A DNA stretch of 64,000 bases from Undaria pinnatifida (lineage: Eukaryota; Sar; Phaeophyceae; Laminariales; Alariaceae): assembly GCA_012845835.1 (NCBI GenBank), contig JABAKD010000017.1:2479001-2543000 (forward strand). Direction: 5' to 3'. Positions 33,980 to 43,387 of the stretch are shown here, piece after piece. The notes under the pieces were generated by a model that was given only the letters and a program-made list of their open reading frames with translations, ran no database searches and was not told where the DNA came from. Each line of letters starts with the position of its first letter. Within the stretch, counting starts at the first letter, position 1. The position numbers were made by a program, and so were the translations under genes.

Positions 33980-34170
33980 AATTCGATGCGAGTCGACGAG
34001 GGAAGAAGTAGCTGGAATCTTATCGCGATAAAATGGCGGCACGCACCGTACGTAGTGGAGGGGGGAAAGAGCCTGCTCAGTGACCCAGGATACGTCGTAT
34101 GAGTTACGTCCAAGGAGGGAGAAGGAGAAAGGGAAGTGCGAAGATAATATGATGGAAAGGATGATGAGCA
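33980..34170 (+). mobile_element. SINE-1 body, headless copy
   Basis: It starts at TTCGATGCGAGTCGACGAGG without the tRNA-like head and continues through ATCGCGATAAAATGGCGGC and GCTCAGTGACCCAGGATACG. It is 5'-truncated, the form expected from incomplete reverse transcription. Confidence 0.65.
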
Positions 34171-34343
34171 AAAATTACATGGGGATGCCGACGCTGCTGG
34201 TGCCTGATAGACATCAGGGTATCCATGGTATTGTATTGATACGACGTACCAGTACAACAGCAGTATTAATAGTACTATTAATATTTGTACCTGCATCACG
34301 TACGACGTCAGTACTGCCGTATACTGCTGTATTATGCACTTCT

Positions 34344-34380
<37 letters not shown>
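34344..34380. repeat. TTG microsatellite
   Basis: About twelve consecutive TTG units. The larger TTG-rich array is at 44740-45290. Confidence 0.9.
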
Positions 34381-34382
<2 letters not shown>

Positions 34383-34739
34383 TCTCACATGAACTCCTGA
34401 AAAAAAATCTAGCACAATGCTAGAGGCCGTGGTCACACAAAGGTGCTGGAGCCCTAGGAAGGTCCGAAAAAACAAAAGAAATAAAATTAGTCCGGTGAAT
34501 ACTGCGCTTTCTATAAAGTGATAGGTTTCATACTTCGTATAATATGTACCAGGTACCAGGTATTATGCAGCTGGTACAGTGCGGGTTTCCAAGATGGATT
34601 TACCGCGCTGTGACGAAAGTAAAATTAAAAATAATTATGCATGATATCATACAATACGTCTACGAACCTACTTTTATAATGCGATCTACCCGTGGTATAA
34701 ACCTCGAGATACATGTGACGCGATTAACTTACTTTTTTA

Positions 34740-35000
34740 TTTTTATTTTTTAGATCCTCCTGGAGATCCGGGTAAGAAAAGCTTAGGCTCCATACACTTT
34801 CGTTTGTGTACCAGTTTTCGTCCATCTGCAGAACGCAGACTTTGTGTTAACCTCGGCCCTCCGGTTTAGTCAACACTATGGACTTGCCGGCCTTTTTCGA
34901 CTGAACCCTATAAGGTTCAACCAAGAAGGTGAGATAGCCACCCAGGAATCGATAACTCTTTTTGCTCCGTTTTTGACCCCAGGTAGAACTTACCTAACAA
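34740..35000. repeat. Family J dispersed repeat, copy 1
   Basis: AGATCCTCCTGGAGATCCGG, CTCCATACACTTTCGT, GTGTACCAGTTTT, GGACTTGCCGGCC and AACCCTA(T/C)AAG occur in the same order at 37470-37665. One short plus-strand frame covers both copies, but stops differ, so coding is unlikely. Confidence 0.75.
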
Positions 35001-35047
35001 GTATGATCGAGCCTGCGAAGCTCGTGTACCTTGTGTGTTGTTTTGAT

Positions 35048-35205
35048 TGTTGCGTATTTTGACTTCTTTTGTGTGGGCTGTGGGGTGGTGAAATCAGTGT
35101 GTGGGCTGTGGGGTGGTGAAATCATTGTGTGGGCTGTGGGGTGGTGAAATCATTGCGTGGGCTGTGGGGTAGTGAAATCATTTTGTGGGCTGTGGGGTGT
35201 ATTGT
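35048..35205. repeat. Minisatellite, about 35 bp x 4-5
   Basis: GTGTGGGCTGTGGGGTGGTG-AAATCATT units run head to tail from 35071 to 35200 with single-base differences. Confidence 0.93.
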
Positions 35206-35465
35206 CTACCAGTAGCGCACAGCGGTGCTTACTTACGTAAGATACATCTGGCTGGTATACGAGTATAGTTGGTATGGACTACAGCTGCAGCAGTTAGTTG
35301 CAGTGTTTGCCTCCAGTGCCGATTTTTGCCCTAGCATATACCAAGTGCCTAGTGACCACTACGCTTTTCTATCCGATCTATATTATACCTGGTATGAAAC
35401 TGCCTGGTAAGTATTTTCTGTGCCGTACGCGTTTTTTTTTTCTTGTATATAGACTATACATCTAC

Positions 35466-35757
35466 TTTGGAGCTTCTGGATTCTGGACGAGCAGTGGTCA
35501 CAGGTGTCGTCCCTTCTCCCTCCCGGTTCTCGTCTTCAATTATTATCGCGCATGGGGTTCAGCAGCCCCACTGCTCGTCGATTTTTCATCGAGGGTTGCT
35601 AACTCACGCGCTCGCGCTTTCCGCAAGTCAATTTGTGCACAAGAAAAAGTCCCCACGAATTTATACGAGCAAGCACTCGGCGGGGTTCGAACTCACGAAA
35701 CTGACCTATCTATACCAGGCTCGAGGATGACCTGATACGCCACCTGAGCGACCTACA
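35466..35757 (-). mobile_element. SINE-2 element (tRNA-headed)
   Basis: Read on the minus strand, it begins AGGTCGCTCAGGTGGCGTAT (A-box-like) and has GAGTTCGAACCCCG (B box) about 50 nt later. Next come TCGTATAAATTCGTGGGGAC, GCGGAAAGCGCGAGCGCG and GATGAAAAATCGACGAGC. The same order occurs at 47605-47890. Confidence 0.78.
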
Positions 35758-35999
35758 CTCACCTGTCGTATTTTTCGTTTTGTTTTTGTTTTTGTTTTTT
35801 TCCCTCTCCTTTAACTCTGGCTTGTTTTGTTGTGTTCTCGTACCTGGTACGCTAGCATTTCACTTCTTGCTTCACCTTGATGAATTGCGACTGTTTGGTT
35901 TACTCTGTTTCACAGTATGTGACCACATAATTTGTACCTGGTATCTCGTATCATAGGATGAAGAATCAGCACAGACTCTGGTGTACTGATGATAATGAT

Positions 36000-36225
36000 A
36001 TCGTTGGGTAAAAACAACGGTTTAATGTGAGTACAACGCGCACGCACTGCTGCGGTGGGGCTCCGGTGTGAACGTACCCGCTACCAAGATGCGACGACGT
36101 TTTTAATGCTTGCGCTGTCGCTATACCGCGGGAACTGAAGGACGCGCCAGCTGGATTGCGAATATAATTGAGTTAAGTTGACGCACGACGTCTGTGTGAG
36201 AATACGTGGGAGAGTGCTGAGTAGG
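36000..36225. repeat. Family G tail followed by family H
   Basis: 36005-36045 has AACAACGGTTTAATGTGAG (family G). 36105-36225 has TGCGCTGTCGCTATA, GGACGCGCCAGCTGGATTGC and GACGCACGACGTC (family H), as at 46515 and 54580. Confidence 0.65.
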
Positions 36226-36246
36226 ACTATTAATAGTGGTGGGAGC

Positions 36247-36462
36247 CTCCAAAATCCTTTCAAGTAAATTTGTCCCTAAAAAGGGTTCCCTGTTGTAAAG
36301 GCGTTAACCCCTTTAGAGCCCCAAAATCCCTCCCTATACTAACTTGCAGTAAATTTGTCCCCCACAAGGGTTTCCAGTTCTAAAGGCGTTCCCGCCCCAA
36401 AATCTCTCCCTATACTAATTTACAGTAGTTTTGTCCCCAAAGAGGGTTCCCAGTTGTAAAGG
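36247..36462 (-). mobile_element. Three head-to-tail family B micro-MITEs
   Basis: The middle copy is complete (TTAACCCCTTTAGAGCCCCA ... TTCTAAAGGCGTT). The flanking copies are partial, sharing CAAGTAAATTTGTCCC / TTTACAGTAGTTTTGTCCCC and the CCAGTTGTAAAG end. Head-to-tail trios suggest insertion into, or recombination at, the TTAA left by a previous copy. Confidence 0.85.
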
Positions 36463-36799
36463 GAAGGCTTTATTTTTCCCCACCCACCGGAGGTTTTCAA
36501 CGGGCGATCCGAAAATGAAAAATAAACCCTCAGTTTTGCTGATTATGCCTCCACGGCTGATGTTATAACTTTTGCCCCTAATGTGGATACCAGTCCCTAT
36601 TCCCTAGATTGTACCGCCTCCTTATCACTATAATCCTTCAAGATCATCCTGGCTCCTCGAGGCAGACTCTGGGGTGTTTCCTCTTTGTTGACCCTCGAGC
36701 GTGCGGTTGCGCACATAACCCACCTCGGTGTGTCTCCACACCTCCATCAGAGAAAGATAAAACCTGCGAAGGGACTACCGTCTCACACTAAGATTGTAT

Positions 36800-36945
36800 A
36801 AAAATGTTCCAACGACGTCAGCTGTGAGTTCGACGAGTTTAAGGTCGATACTCATCTTTGCAAGCCGCGTACCATATCGATCGCCCGTCTTCTGTAAGTT
36901 TCATAAATCAAAACCCAATACTTGTATAAGATGACATTGTTAACT
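36800..36945 (-). repeat. Family A, full-length copy of about 140 bp
   Basis: It starts at AAAATGTTCCAACGACGTCA and includes the core ACTCATCTTTGCAAGCCGCG. It extends to ATCAAAACCCAATACTTG and AAGATGACATT, the same right end as the copy at 59566-59708. Confidence 0.7.
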
Positions 36946-37094
36946 GTTTGTATTAATAGTATGTTAGCTATCATGTATGACCAATTAAAATACCACATGT
37001 ATGACCAATTAAAATACCAATTGTAACATACCAATAAGATTTGCACGCGCTCCTCCTTTGCCCTTGATCTCGTTTTGTTTATGGTATTTTATAA

Positions 37095-37190
37095 TGATCG
37101 GAGTATCACACGCGGCTTGTAAAGATGAGTCTTGACGGAATAATCTTCGATCTCACAGCTGGAGTGCATTTTTATTTTTATAATAATAAT
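37095..37190 (+). repeat. Family A copy
   Basis: It contains GATCGGAGTATCACACGCGG, CTTGTAAAGATGAGTCTTGA and ATCTCACAGCTGGAGTGCAT. Confidence 0.75.
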
Positions 37191-37209
37191 GTGGTAGCTG
37201 AGATTCGAG

Positions 37210-38530
37210 ATTCGTCAAGAGCAAGCATTGATAGGGGACGTCACTATGACCACTTGACCGACGGCAATTTTCAATTTCACATTATTTGCCCTTGACTGAC
37301 ACCTAACTATTAGATTTTCGGGTGGAATGATCGGTGTTCCACCCTTGACCGCTGTGCGTGTGTCAGGAGACGGAGCTTTCAACTTTCGACCAACGGCAAT
37401 TTTTTTTATTTGCCTTGACTTACGCCAATCTATTTGATTTTAGTGCGGAATGGCCGGTTTTACAATTTTATTTTTTGTAGATCCTCCTGGAGATTCTGGT
37501 AAAAAAGGTTAAGCTCCATACACTTTCGTGTGTGTACCAGTTTTTATCCATCTGCAAAACGCAGAGTCGATTTTGATCTTCCCCGTTCGGTTAAGTCAGA
37601 ACCGTGGACTTGCCGGCCTTCTTCGGCCGAACCCTACAAGTTTTGGCCCATGCGGTTTTACACCATTGCCCGCTGGACGTGTGTCAGGAGACGGCATTTT
37701 CACCCTTTGACCGACGGTAATTTTTTGCTAATTTTCCTTGACTGGCACCAATATGTTAGTTTTTAGTGTGGAATGATCGGTTTTACACCCTTAACTGCTG
37801 GAGGTGTATCAGGAGATGGCACTTTGACCCCTTGACCGACGGAAATTTTCAAGCAATTTGCCTTGACTAACGCCAAACTACTAGGTTTTAGTGTGGAACG
37901 ATCGGTTTTACACCGTTGACCGCTGGACGCGTGTCAGGAGGCGACCCTTTGACCCCATGACGGACGGCAATTTTCCAATATTTTGCCTTGATTGACACGA
38001 AACTACAAGTAATAGATTTTAGTGTGGAATGATCGGTTTTACACCCTTGGCCGCTGGACTTGTGTCAGGAGACGGCACTTTGACCCCTTGATCGACGGCA
38101 GTTTTCCAGTAATTTGCCTTGACTAACGCCAAACTAGTAGATTTTAGTGTGGAACGATCGGCTTTACACCCGCAACAGCTGGACGTTTTCTCTTCCTTGA
38201 CTGACCATCTTCTGACATAAGTTATCGAGAAGCGACGGGCGGGCGGGGCGGGCAGGCGGGTACCAAAAACATTGTGCGGCATATAGCTGTAGATACATGG
38301 GAACCCTCGCTGCAAGATGTTTGCTGGACATATGGAAGTGCTTTCGTCAACTTGTGTGCGTCAAGGATTACAGGAGACGGCACTTTAACCCCTAGACCGA
38401 CGGCAATTTTTTTTTCCAATAATTTACCTTGACTGACGCCGAACAACTAGGTTTTGGTGTGGAACGATCGGTATAGCACCTTTGGCCGCTGGACATTTCC
38501 CCCTTGACTGACCGTCTCCTGAATCCCGGT
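37210..38530. repeat. Satellite, about 125 bp units, 7-8 copies with two interruptions
   Basis: The unit order is GGAATGATCGGTTTTACACC, CTTGACCGCTGGACG, GTGTCAGGAGACGGCACTTT, GACCCCTTGACCGACGGCAA, TTTGCCTTGACTGACGCC, AACTA.TAGATTTTAGTGT. Family J interrupts one unit at 37470-37665. At 38200-38360 a GC-rich segment is bounded by an inverted CCATCTTCTG / CAGGAGACGG pair. Units are moderately diverged. Confidence 0.92.
37470..37665. repeat. Family J dispersed repeat, copy 2, inside the satellite
   Basis: It starts AGATCCTCCTGGAGATTCTG and ends near CGAACCCTACAAGTTTTGGC. The satellite unit is broken at GGCCGGTTTTACA on the left and continues with GCGGTTTTACACC on the right, so J inserted into a pre-existing array. 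Confidence 0.75.
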
Positions 38531-38739
38531 CGGCGGTCGTAGAACCTCGGTCGTAGAACCGGCTTCAGCCAGTTCGAAACGGGGTCCCAATTTTGTACGA
38601 GCGCTATGGAAGCTTGAAAATTTGCATTCGCTCGTAAATGTGATCTCTTCAGGTCTAGCATCGTTCGTGCAGTAGCTCCCATTCATCATGTGATCTAAAA
38701 CTATAGCTAAATATCTAAAACGCCCTCCCAATACCCCCC

Positions 38740-39065
38740 CCCTCCCCTCCCCCTCCCCTTACCGGTCGTAAGACCATATATATAATTTTCTGGTGCGTTC
38801 CACAGCCGTTAGCGTGTGTCCCTCAAAACAGGTTTTACAGTTTCCGTGCACAGATTGATGAAATTATTAAAGGCTGAACATCTTCGCATCACCCTGTTGA
38901 CCCTGGTACTAGATGGTACTAAGCGGGTCGCCGACCTATATCCTTCGTGAGGGCGTACATATCATACACACCCCGTAACACGCGCGATCGGAATATCACA
39001 CACACCTTGCAAACTCGAGTTTCGACGAAAATCCTCGATCTCACAGCTGTAGTGTCATATAAACT
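38740..39065 (+). repeat. C-rich composite repeat ending in family A
   Basis: A poly-C tract (38729-38760), ACAGTTTCCGTGCACAGATT, ATCACCCTGTTGACCCTGGT and a family A core at 38985-39065 occur in the same order as at 10825-11150 and 17540-18055. Confidence 0.7.
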
Positions 39066-39210
39066 GTAATTTTGAGCATGTGACAATATTATGTTTTACC
39101 TGGAACTGCTGGTATACACTCCGGAGTAGTATTATGTGATGATCTCTAATCAACAGCTGGTATACCAGATACTATATATATGGCTTGCGAAGAACTCGTC
39201 TTTCGACCTC

Positions 39211-39610
39211 TCGCCGCGCTGTTTTGTACGCGTCTCACCTTGCTCGCCCCTCCCGACCCTGCCGAGGGCGGCATCGGCCGTGCTCTCGTTGTGCCCCGGG
39301 AACGAGTGCTAACCATAAGAAGAGTGAACCCCATAGGCTACTCGCGTCAACCGCCCTTTCGGAGAGGTTGGAGGACCCACACATAAGCCCTGTCCCTGAG
39401 GACACTGTCCCGGAGGACACATTTATGTAGGGGCTTTCCAGCGACTTGAAAAGGGCGGTTGACGCGAGTAGCCTCTGGTGTGAGTCTATCTACTCTTCTT
39501 AGTGTTAGCACTCGTTCCCGGGACACGACGAGAGCACTGCCGAGGCCGCCCTCGGCAGGGTCGGGAGGGGTGAGCAAGGTGAGGCACGTGCAGGAAACAG
39601 CGCGGCGATA
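39211..39610. repeat. Foldback element, about 149 and 162 bp arms
   Basis: 39211-39359 is the imperfect reverse complement of 39449-39610. CTACTCGCGTCAACCGCCCT pairs with AGGGCGGTTGACGCGAGTAG, and CCCTGCCGAGGGCGGC pairs with GCCGCCCTCGGCAGGG. The 90 bp loop has its own small inverted words. A third, single arm lies at 40570-40790 with the same outer sequence. Confidence 0.88.
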
Positions 39611-39769
39611 GGTTGGTCTCAGCTGAAATTGTCTCGAACACGTGGTCTAAATCGGACCCTTCGGCTGCTCTTGTGCAAGCGCCAACATATTTATATACAT
39701 GTGTATATCAGGTCCAGGTACCCTTTTGTGAACCACACGCGGTGCCTGACAAAAGCGATTAAAAAAACG

Positions 39770-39960
39770 ATACATGACAAAAAAAGGATTCGCTCCGCGG
39801 GGAATTGAACCTCCCACTGCATAGTCAAAAGGGACATAACGCATTTACAACTGGAAACCCGTTTTGGGGGACAAATTATTTGGAATTAGTATAGGGAGGG
39901 GTTTGGGGGCTCGAAAGGGGTTAAGCTACTCGCCTAACCACACGTTGATTTACATGATTA
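39770..39960 (-). repeat. tRNA-like repeat interrupted by a family B micro-MITE
   Basis: On the minus strand the outer parts read GTGGTTAGGCGAGTAGCTTA and GACTATGCAGTGGGAGGTTC plus AATTCCCCGCGGAGCGA, a B-box-bearing tRNA 3' half. They are separated by 39838-39934. The uninterrupted version (GGGACGTAAGCTACTT) is at 40400-40425. Confidence 0.6.
39838..39934 (+). mobile_element. Family B micro-MITE, best-defined copy
   Basis: The inserted sequence runs from ATAACGCATTTACAACTGGA to GCTCGAAAGGGGTTAA. Comparison with the empty site at 40400 shows TAA/TTAA repeated on both sides. The family's ends are TTAACGCCTTTA and TAAAGGGGTTAA, short inverted repeats around the TTAA. That suggests a non-autonomous piggyBac-type element. 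Confidence 0.8.
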
Positions 39961-40254
39961 TATGGCAGAACCTTTGTACAGAGTACATATTTCTACGTAC
40001 AAACGCACAATTGCACCATCGTAATACCTAGATTGTTAGTAGTAATGATAGTAACAAAGGATGCCTTGATATTTATTCGACTTATTTGAAAAAAACGATG
40101 TAATACATGAACGTTAGTGTTGACATTATCTATTTCTTACTGCAATGGATAACATTTTCCATGTTACCTCGTAACACGTTAATGTCGTCATGATGGTTCA
40201 TTGCAGGTTTTATGTCCATCATTACTATTGTTTTAACTGATGACAAGTTAATAA

Positions 40255-40350
40255 AGACGGGCGGCCGGTGTATCACGCAGCTTTTGCGAAGATGAGTATC
40301 GACCCTAAATTTGTCGAACTCGCAGCTGACGCTGTTGGAATATTTTCGTA
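40255..40350 (+). repeat. Family A copy, second subtype
   Basis: It contains GTGTATCACGCAGCTTTTGC, GAGTATCGACCCTAAATTTG and AACTCGCAGCTGACGCT. This subtype (GACCCTAAATT) is the one interrupted at 54176. Confidence 0.7.
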
Positions 40351-40369
40351 AATGAAAACGGAAGTGCTC

Positions 40370-40482
40370 CGCCGGGAATTTAGCCCCCGACCTCATACTC
40401 AAAAGGGACGTAAGCTACTTGAAAAGGGACGTAAGCTACTTGAAAAGGGACGTAAGCTACTTGAAAAGGGACGTAAGCTGCT
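40370..40482. repeat. tRNA-like 3' part with a 21 bp x 4 expansion
   Basis: The tRNA-like CGGGAATTTAGCCCCCGACC is followed by four head-to-tail units of AAAAGGGACGTAAGCTACTT-G (40403-40482). The expansion lies exactly in the part where family B inserted in the 39770 copy. Confidence 0.85.
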
Positions 40483-40569
40483 TTGTAACTGCGCGGTGTT
40501 TCACATTTTTTCCTGGCAGAATGTTGGGTATTCATGTACAACAGACAAATTGATATTTTGACCGAAAAG

Positions 40570-40870
40570 CGAAAAAGAGCTTCCCCCGCAGAGAGACGAC
40601 GCGAGCACGACCGCCGCCGACCCTGGCAGGATCGGAAGAGTCAAGCAAAGGTGAGGCACGTCCAGAAAACAGCGCGCCGAGAAGTGGACCACAGCTCGAG
40701 TCATTTCGATGACGGCTCAAAAACCTGGTCTAAACCGGAGCCTTCGGCTGCTCTCGTGCCAGCACCGACATATTTTATACGAATATTTATTTCAAGGATA
40801 TCAGCCGTGAGTTCGACGAATTTGGGGTCAATACTCATCTTTGCAAGCTGCGTTTTTGGTACTTGTAATA
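40570..40870. repeat. Single arm of the foldback family, then a family A copy
   Basis: 40590-40790 shares GTGAGGCACGT.CAG.AAACA, GCC.TTCGGCTGCTCT and the AGC.CC.ACATATTT end with 39575-39700. 40795-40870 is a minus-orientation family A core (GTGAGTTCGACGAATTTGGG, ACTCATCTTTGCAAGCTGCG). Confidence 0.7.
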
Positions 40871-41570
40871 TACTACGTGGGTGAGTTTTGTCTTGATTGG
40901 AGGGGTCCTGTTATTTTGTTTGTGAAAAAAAATACATAGTCTTTAGGTATACAAATGACATATTCATACATGCATCTATACTTCAGCGTATACCAGGTAG
41001 GTATTATATCTTGTTTTTATGAGCGATCGGGGAGCAAGACATTGACGGACGGCGAACATGTCACTCGTACGTAATACACATCACAACCATGGTGGTATAC
41101 ATATCATACATATCATACATATGAAAAATAGTACTCCGGAGTATTATATATTGTGAGCGTGTGTCATTGCAGGCCGGATGATGTTGATTTGAAAAGCAGT
41201 TTCTGCGTCATGTGCAGACTACATCCAGCAGTAGTTTTATCTTTGGAGGAGCGTGTGTATGTACGACCATGAAAAAATATCATGATATATGTGATAATCG
41301 CATACAACGCGTTGTGTGATACCTGGTGCTTCGAAGTATAATAACTTGTATCAAGTGGTAAACGCGGGCCGTTTATTTTTTGTCCGCTCTATTTTGCGCC
41401 ACACTGACCGTACACCCTGCGGCACGTACCTGCGTACCGGTCAGTGCACCGTATATACCACTTTCTAGGCAAAATCGGCTAATACTACAAAAAAACAGTG
41501 CCAGGTTAACCCGAAGAATATATGATTAAGTAATATTATGATATGATGGTATCATACATGCATAAGAACC
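40871..41570. other. AT-rich, no gene seen
   Basis: CATATCATA words are repeated near 41100. No other landmark was found. Confidence 0.4.
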
Positions 41571-41589
41571 CTGGGCGTGCTTGATGTCA

Positions 41590-41850
41590 CCAAGCAGGAA
41601 GAAGACGACACCGCCGTCCACAAGCCATAACGACAGCACAACGACACAAGACCGTCAACGGCAACGTAAAAACGCAACACCAACAATCCTCTCGCCACCA
41701 CCAACGCCAACACCACCAACACCAACACCAACACTGCCACCACCGACACCACCGATACCAACCACAACGACGCCACCACCGTCACCCTGACCACTGCCGG
41801 CAACAACACCGCCACCACCACCAACAACAACGCAACAGTGGTTGGCCCCT
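41590..41850. repeat. ACC/CAA trinucleotide-rich tract
   Basis: ACCACCAACACC words dominate 41690-41835. Open frames on both strands (Thr/Pro-rich on plus, Val/Leu-rich on minus) reflect the composition. Confidence 0.8.
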
Positions 41851-42860
41851 TTACCGGTTGATCACGTGATTCAAGACTATTTCCAAGTTTGTTTGTTTTT
41901 TCGTGAGAACGGGAAGTAAAATAGCCGAAACTTGACTCGCTCGTAATGAAAAACTTAAAAACACGTCTTAACGTATACTCGGCTGCCACAATTCTTCAAG
42001 CATTCGTCCAATTTTCCAGCTCTTCTCTGAATCCCTGTGTGTTTCCGGCGTACGCGAGGAAACTCCACCCCTGGCGCTTGGCGCAAGCAATGCCTGCTGG
42101 GTCGGTGACAACCCAACATGCTCCGTCCTGGCATGTTGGGGATGCGACGGTCTATGATCTGCCATGTGACAATGATTCTTGCCGTCCCCTGCGATCTTTC
42201 TCGGGCGCTGCACCAGAATAATTGCCCGGTGTTCCAATTCCCGTGCAGAACTTGTTGTTTAATGCACGCCCTAAAAGTTCAGAGAATTCTCGTAATTTTG
42301 AGTAGTTTTGGGGCTTCCAAATGTTTTACACTCGACGTTAACGAACGCGACGGCGTATCATAAAACAAAAAATTGACAATCTTCGCGATGTAACAAAATG
42401 AAGGGCGGATGCTCCGTTTTTTTCTACTAGTGCAACACCATAATGTGAAGAGCTGCGGCATGTGCTCGTGCGTGTTCGCCAGGGTGCCTGGTATGTGTTT
42501 ATGCGGCTTCCGAAGTCTGGCGCTTATCCCTTCAAAAACAACATTCCGGCCTTTTTCGGGCTGTGTCACAGATTAATGGGCCGGTGTTCCCGTTTTCTAT
42601 TGGCAAATACACGCGCGCAGTGCCAAAAAGCGGGAAGAGTCTCTTTTTTTTGTTTTTGGCTCCCTCGCGCTAATCTTTCACTTGTAGTTCAGCACCATTG
42701 CAGAGAATATAACCCCCCCGCATCCCCCCGCCCCCCCGCATCCCCCACCCCCTCACCTCTCCCATCCCCTCCATCCCCCCACCCCCCTCCCCCTGTTCCT
42801 TTCGGTCTCCCTCGAATGAATGGCCGATCTCCCGTTCCTTTTCCAGGTTGAAAATACTCT
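41851..42860. other. No gene seen; family E copy and a C-rich tract
   Basis: 42090-42170 has GGTCGGTGACAACCCAACAT and GGGATGCGACGGTCTATGAT (family E). 42708-42800 is CCCC(G/A)-rich. A family of short frames here has no domain. Confidence 0.45.
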
Positions 42861-43234
42861 TTGAGTAAACCGGGCGAGCCGGCGGTAACTAAAAGCCCCG
42901 ACCGCCAAACAGCGCGGGGAAGAGGAACGAAACAGGGAAAAAAGAGGCCCGGCCGAGAACAGTGGGCTGGGGACGGCAGACAGGAGACAGGGCGGGATAC
43001 AGGGGTCGGGAGCGGGACACTGACATTCCGCTTGCTGCTGCTCTTGGGGGTGCAGAGGGGGGACACTTGGCATACTAGCGTAGCATTCTGGCATAACCTA
43101 CCGGCGTAACCCTAACCCCAACCCTGCTGCCTTGTGGTAGTGGTGGTGGTGGTGTTGTCATCGTGAAGAGGTGCGCAAAGGGCGAAGGGGGCGGAGGGAC
43201 AACGCGGCGAGATTAAAAAGAAACACTCGCAACA
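42861..43234 (+). promoter_or_regulatory. 5' flank and probable leader of the armadillo-repeat gene
   Basis: Purine-rich, GC-rich sequence (AGGAACGAAACAGGGAAAAAAG) precedes the gene. CCCTAACCCCAACCC lies at 43110, GT-rich sequence at 43132-43155, and GCGGCGAGATTAAAAAGAAA directly before AACACTCGCAACAATG. The A-rich context just before the ATG suits eukaryotic initiation. No TATA box at a fixed distance is evident. The transcription start cannot be placed. Confidence 0.35.
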
Positions 43235-43387
43235 ATGTTCCGCCGCAAAAGTAAGACGAAGGGCGCGAAGGGGCGGGGGAACGCGAAGGCGAAGAAGGCT
43301 GTGAAGCGGCTGCTGGAGAAGCCGAGCACGGAGAGGATGGCGGCGATCGCGGACATGGCGGCGCGGGAAAACCAGCAGCAATTCGGG
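43235..43387 (+). CDS. Armadillo gene exon 1 (residues 1-51)
   Basis: It starts at the ATG after GCAACA and encodes MFRRKSKTKGAKGRGNAKAK, then a helix KKAVKRLLEKPSTERMAAIA and DMAARENQQQFG. The donor is GGG|GTGAGT, phase 0. The Lys/Arg-rich start followed by a helix that caps the first repeat is common in this type of protein. The last eight codons and the donor are duplicated twice downstream (43886-43955 and 44059-44140). Confidence 0.8.
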
